This document shows positions 61,280-64,000 of a stretch of 64,000 nucleotides of DNA, in pieces. This DNA comes from Prinia subflava (lineage: Eukaryota > Chordata > Aves > Passeriformes > Cisticolidae). The stretch lies in assembly GCF_021018805.1 (NCBI RefSeq), contig NC_086247.1, forward strand, positions 139,744,102-139,808,101. The letters run 5' to 3'. Each line of letters begins with the position of its first letter. The first letter of the stretch is position 1. The notes under the pieces were generated by a model, which was not told the origin of the DNA, made no database searches, and saw only the letters and a list, made by a program, of their open reading frames with translations. The position numbers and the translations under genes were made by a program.

Positions 61280-64000
61280 CTGGAAGACAAGAACAGAAAC
61301 CAAAGCGGGTGATTTACTGTAATAAGTAAGTGCAAAAAAATAATTTCACGAAGCTGTGGACATACAACTGTGTTTCAGAGGAGACAAGAAACATGGAACA
61401 AATGCAAATCTAATTATCTCAGTTGTACCAGCTCACAGTTTTCCCCTAATACAAACCATGTTTGTGGGCTACACTGTATTTTGAAGACATCAAACAGGGT
61501 AGCTTTTTAAATTATTTTGAAATGCTCTTCTGCCAGGTAAACTAGCAAGCTATGAGAAATTCGGAAACATTGCTCACCCAGGGGAAGAACCCAGACCAAT
61601 CTTTTAACACCTTATAAAAAAATACTCATGCTCTGGATGTTATCAGAGAGACACTTCTAAATAAAGCCACCACAGCAATAGGGGACGGAAACAGAGCTTC
61701 TACACTCACATCTCTGCTTCAAGATAAACACCAAGGCCCTTTACAAAATATTTTCTTCAGAATCTTCAAAGGGCATTTTACAGATTAACTTTGCACTTAA
61801 TACAACAAACAAGAAATTTCCTCTCAAAATATGCATCATAAAGCATCCCTGACATAAACTCTGTTTTTTCTTCTTCAGACAACAGAAAATTAATGAATAC
61901 CACCCATATCAAAGAAAAAACCACTTTGTTCAGCACTATAAGTATTAATGAATGGCTAAATTTCTTTAAATTTTTTTCCACCTTAATAGCAGGTAATCAG
62001 TCTGGGGCAGTTGTCTTTTAAATTTTGATACTATTTTAAATTCTATTTCTTTTTTATTCATTATATAAGAGTTCTGAGAACTTAGATGGTAATGGCCAGT
62101 TTAAAGCCTCTCCCAGACATCCTGGAAACAAAAGTATTCTTAATAACTTACTAACTTTTTGTTCTAAAAAATATCTTGCACTATAGCCAAGGAAAAGTGA
62201 ATTTGGCAGGATCTCCTGAACTGAATATGTAATTTTTCTAGAAGAGGTACTATTTTTCGTATAAATTAGCAACAAAGTAAGCAATGCTGAAATGAGTCCA
62301 GCAGTTGAGCTTTGGTTTTTGCACACTGAAACACAATTGTTACTTTGCACATCCAGCCAGACCTATCACAGGAGGGATGGTCGCTCCAGAATCTGATGGG
62401 GAAAGTTTCAAACAGAAGCCAATCCTTTGCTAACAAATTGTATCCAACAACAGTATTAGACGGCTCATATTTTTCTGATAAATCATTTTGGCTCACTTTT
62501 CAGTGGATGCTATGGTTAGAGGACAGGCAGTGGAGTTTAGACACCGGAGAATCAAGAGAATATGCTGTTGAACTACTTTTGATAGATGTCATGCATAACC
62601 ACAAAAGAAATGACTGGTTAAAAAAAAGAGGGAAAAAAATGAACTGCGAACCGTATCTTAACTTACGAACACCACTTACTGCATGTAAGCAAATCAAATT
62701 TCTCTTTGCACACTGCTGCAAGTGACCAGTCCTTCATTTACAAAAGCTCTCTTCCAGGAATACTCTCTTATTAAGTCCCTTTATAAACCATCACCTAAAT
62801 TCAATTTGTGCAACCACAAACCTCAGTCAGAGGGGAACAGTGACCCAAGGAATGCGAGCAGGTGGAAGACAGATGAAGAGACTGAACCAAGGCTTGGGAA
62901 GTCAGTGGTTACATGGTGAGGAGCTCACCTGCCACAGCAGGAGTCTGGACAGCAAGTCCTCACCAGGCTGCTCAACATTTAGGCTTTTCCTTCCTGGTTT
63001 TATGGTAGGTATGTGGTGTTCAGCAAAGCTTGCTTCCCTCAGGTGAAAGGATATTTTGCTACTCAAGAAGCAGTTTTGCTTTTAGTACAGCCCTGAACGG
63101 GGTGGGTTTTTCAGGAAGAAAAAAGCCAAGCTGCTGGCAACAGGTGAGTACTATCTTTTCTGTCAGCCTCGTTCTGTTAGACGAGAAAATTATAAACAGT
63201 TCACCTTTTTAGGGCAGACTAAGAGTGGATGCACAGCCAGTCCACACAGACTATATAAATAAGTCAGCAAAGATGTGACACAGTGCTAAGCTATGATTAA
63301 GACCATTTGGAAGAGCAAGGTTCCAGTGGAAATGCATCCCATGACGAGTGCGGCTCCGGGCAGCGTCCCGGCGCAGGGAACACGGGAAATGTCCGTTCCC
63401 ATATATGGCTGCGGCGCTGCCTCTCCCGCAGCGGCGCACGCAGCTCGCTTCCTTTCCCTCCACAGCCGAGCAGCTTTTCCAGCTGCCAAGCGCTGGGAAA
63501 CACCAGCAGAGAGAGAGCTGCTGCTGCTTTGGATTCAGCTCTGATTGCTGTCCCGTGCAAGCAAAGCCATGCACACCCTCGTCCTCCGGCCCTCCGTCAA
63601 ATGCATTCCCCTGCAGGTCCCCAGCCAGCACTGGGAACTGCCCTCTTGCAGATTTTTCCACTGAGGGAATAAATCCAAACAAATAACTCCCGAGTATGCT
63701 GGATTGCCAAAGGAAGCCTTTGGAAAGCCTTGGTGGAGCTACAACTGAATGTGGTGTCAGTATTCAACCACAGATGACTACAACAGAAAAAAAAAACCCC
63801 AATTGTTACAAGAAATAAATTACTATTTTTACGCAACACTGAAGTATTTTCTATTATTATACTTGTTCTCCCCTTTCTAAATCCTTGAAAAATATTCCAG
63901 AATCATTGAAAAGGAGTTTTTTTCCTCCCTGAAAATAATGCAACTTAAAGCCAAGTGACTGAAATCTCTTTAATAAAAACTGTATCACTACTTGGATCCT
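61280..64000 (-). other. ITGB1 intron 1 or 5' flanking region
   Basis: No coding exon recognised. The three N-terminal residues need an upstream exon; a search by eye for ATG-GCN-GAR followed by GT on the minus strand found none. Apart from the CpG/CArG patch the sequence is AT-rich and featureless to me. Confidence 0.6.
63345..63460. promoter_or_regulatory. CpG-dense patch with CArG box upstream of ITGB1 exon 2
   Basis: Roughly 15 CpGs in about 115 bp, in otherwise CpG-poor sequence, about 2.1 kb upstream of exon 2. It includes a perfect CArG box, CCATATATGG, at 63399-63408, the consensus for serum response factor. It could be an intronic enhancer or an alternative ITGB1 promoter. No ATG-G-C-N-G-A-R plus donor (the expected first coding exon) was found in it. 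Functional assignment is inference. Confidence 0.5.

Noticed and set aside
63250..63260. tatataaat as a TATA box for the CArG patch
   Set aside because: It is about 140 bp away from the CArG box and not in a usual promoter arrangement for either strand.
63348..63686. Plus-strand open frames near the CpG patch, one with MAAALPLPQRR just after the CArG box
   Set aside because: No splice, family or neighbour support; overlapping frames on both strands are open because of G+C content.

Overview
The window reads as a bird nuclear genome segment, probably a passerine. Three things point this way: CR1 LINE fragments with the avian ATTCTGTG-type 3' end, solo LTRs that open with TGTCTTG as in songbird ERVs, and an integrin beta-1 gene whose encoded protein follows the chicken protein almost residue for residue. 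About 63 kb of the 64 kb is non-coding (introns, intergenic DNA, transposon remnants).

The right 27 kb (about 37.3-64.0 kb) is ITGB1 on the minus strand. Fifteen constitutive coding exons were placed by splice site and reading phase. They sum to 2403 coding bases (800 residues plus stop). This matches an 803-residue protein lacking only its first three residues, which must lie in an upstream exon that I cannot find here. Between the transmembrane exon and the usual last exon lies an alternative exon encoding the muscle-type beta-1D tail; it is too short to show up as an ordinary ORF. The final intron also carries a CpG-rich 27-bp minisatellite of about 16 units. A CpG-dense patch with a perfect CArG box lies at 63.35-63.46 kb, in the 5' intron or upstream region.

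The left part (about 1-37 kb) is gene-poor and AT-rich. On the plus strand at 23.6-30.5 kb, four short exons with good splice sites and matching phases form the 3' end of a gene. They are the C-terminal part of a protein running tail-to-tail into ITGB1. In human this neighbour is CCDC7, so a CCDC7-like gene is the best guess, resting mainly on position. Weaker candidate exons occur upstream (1.7, 19.7, 20.7, 21.8 and 22.9 kb).

Mobile elements: three solo LTRs. Two belong to a related family at 13.2-13.9 and 24.2-24.9 kb (5-bp duplications). A different one lies in minus orientation at 35.8-36.4 kb with a perfect 6-bp duplication. CR1 fragments lie at 1.3, 7.4, 14.5, 32.2, 46.3 and 54.8 kb, and MIR-like SINE remnants at 18.1 and 20.3 kb. 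I saw no tRNA, rRNA, CRISPR array or bacterial-type operon.
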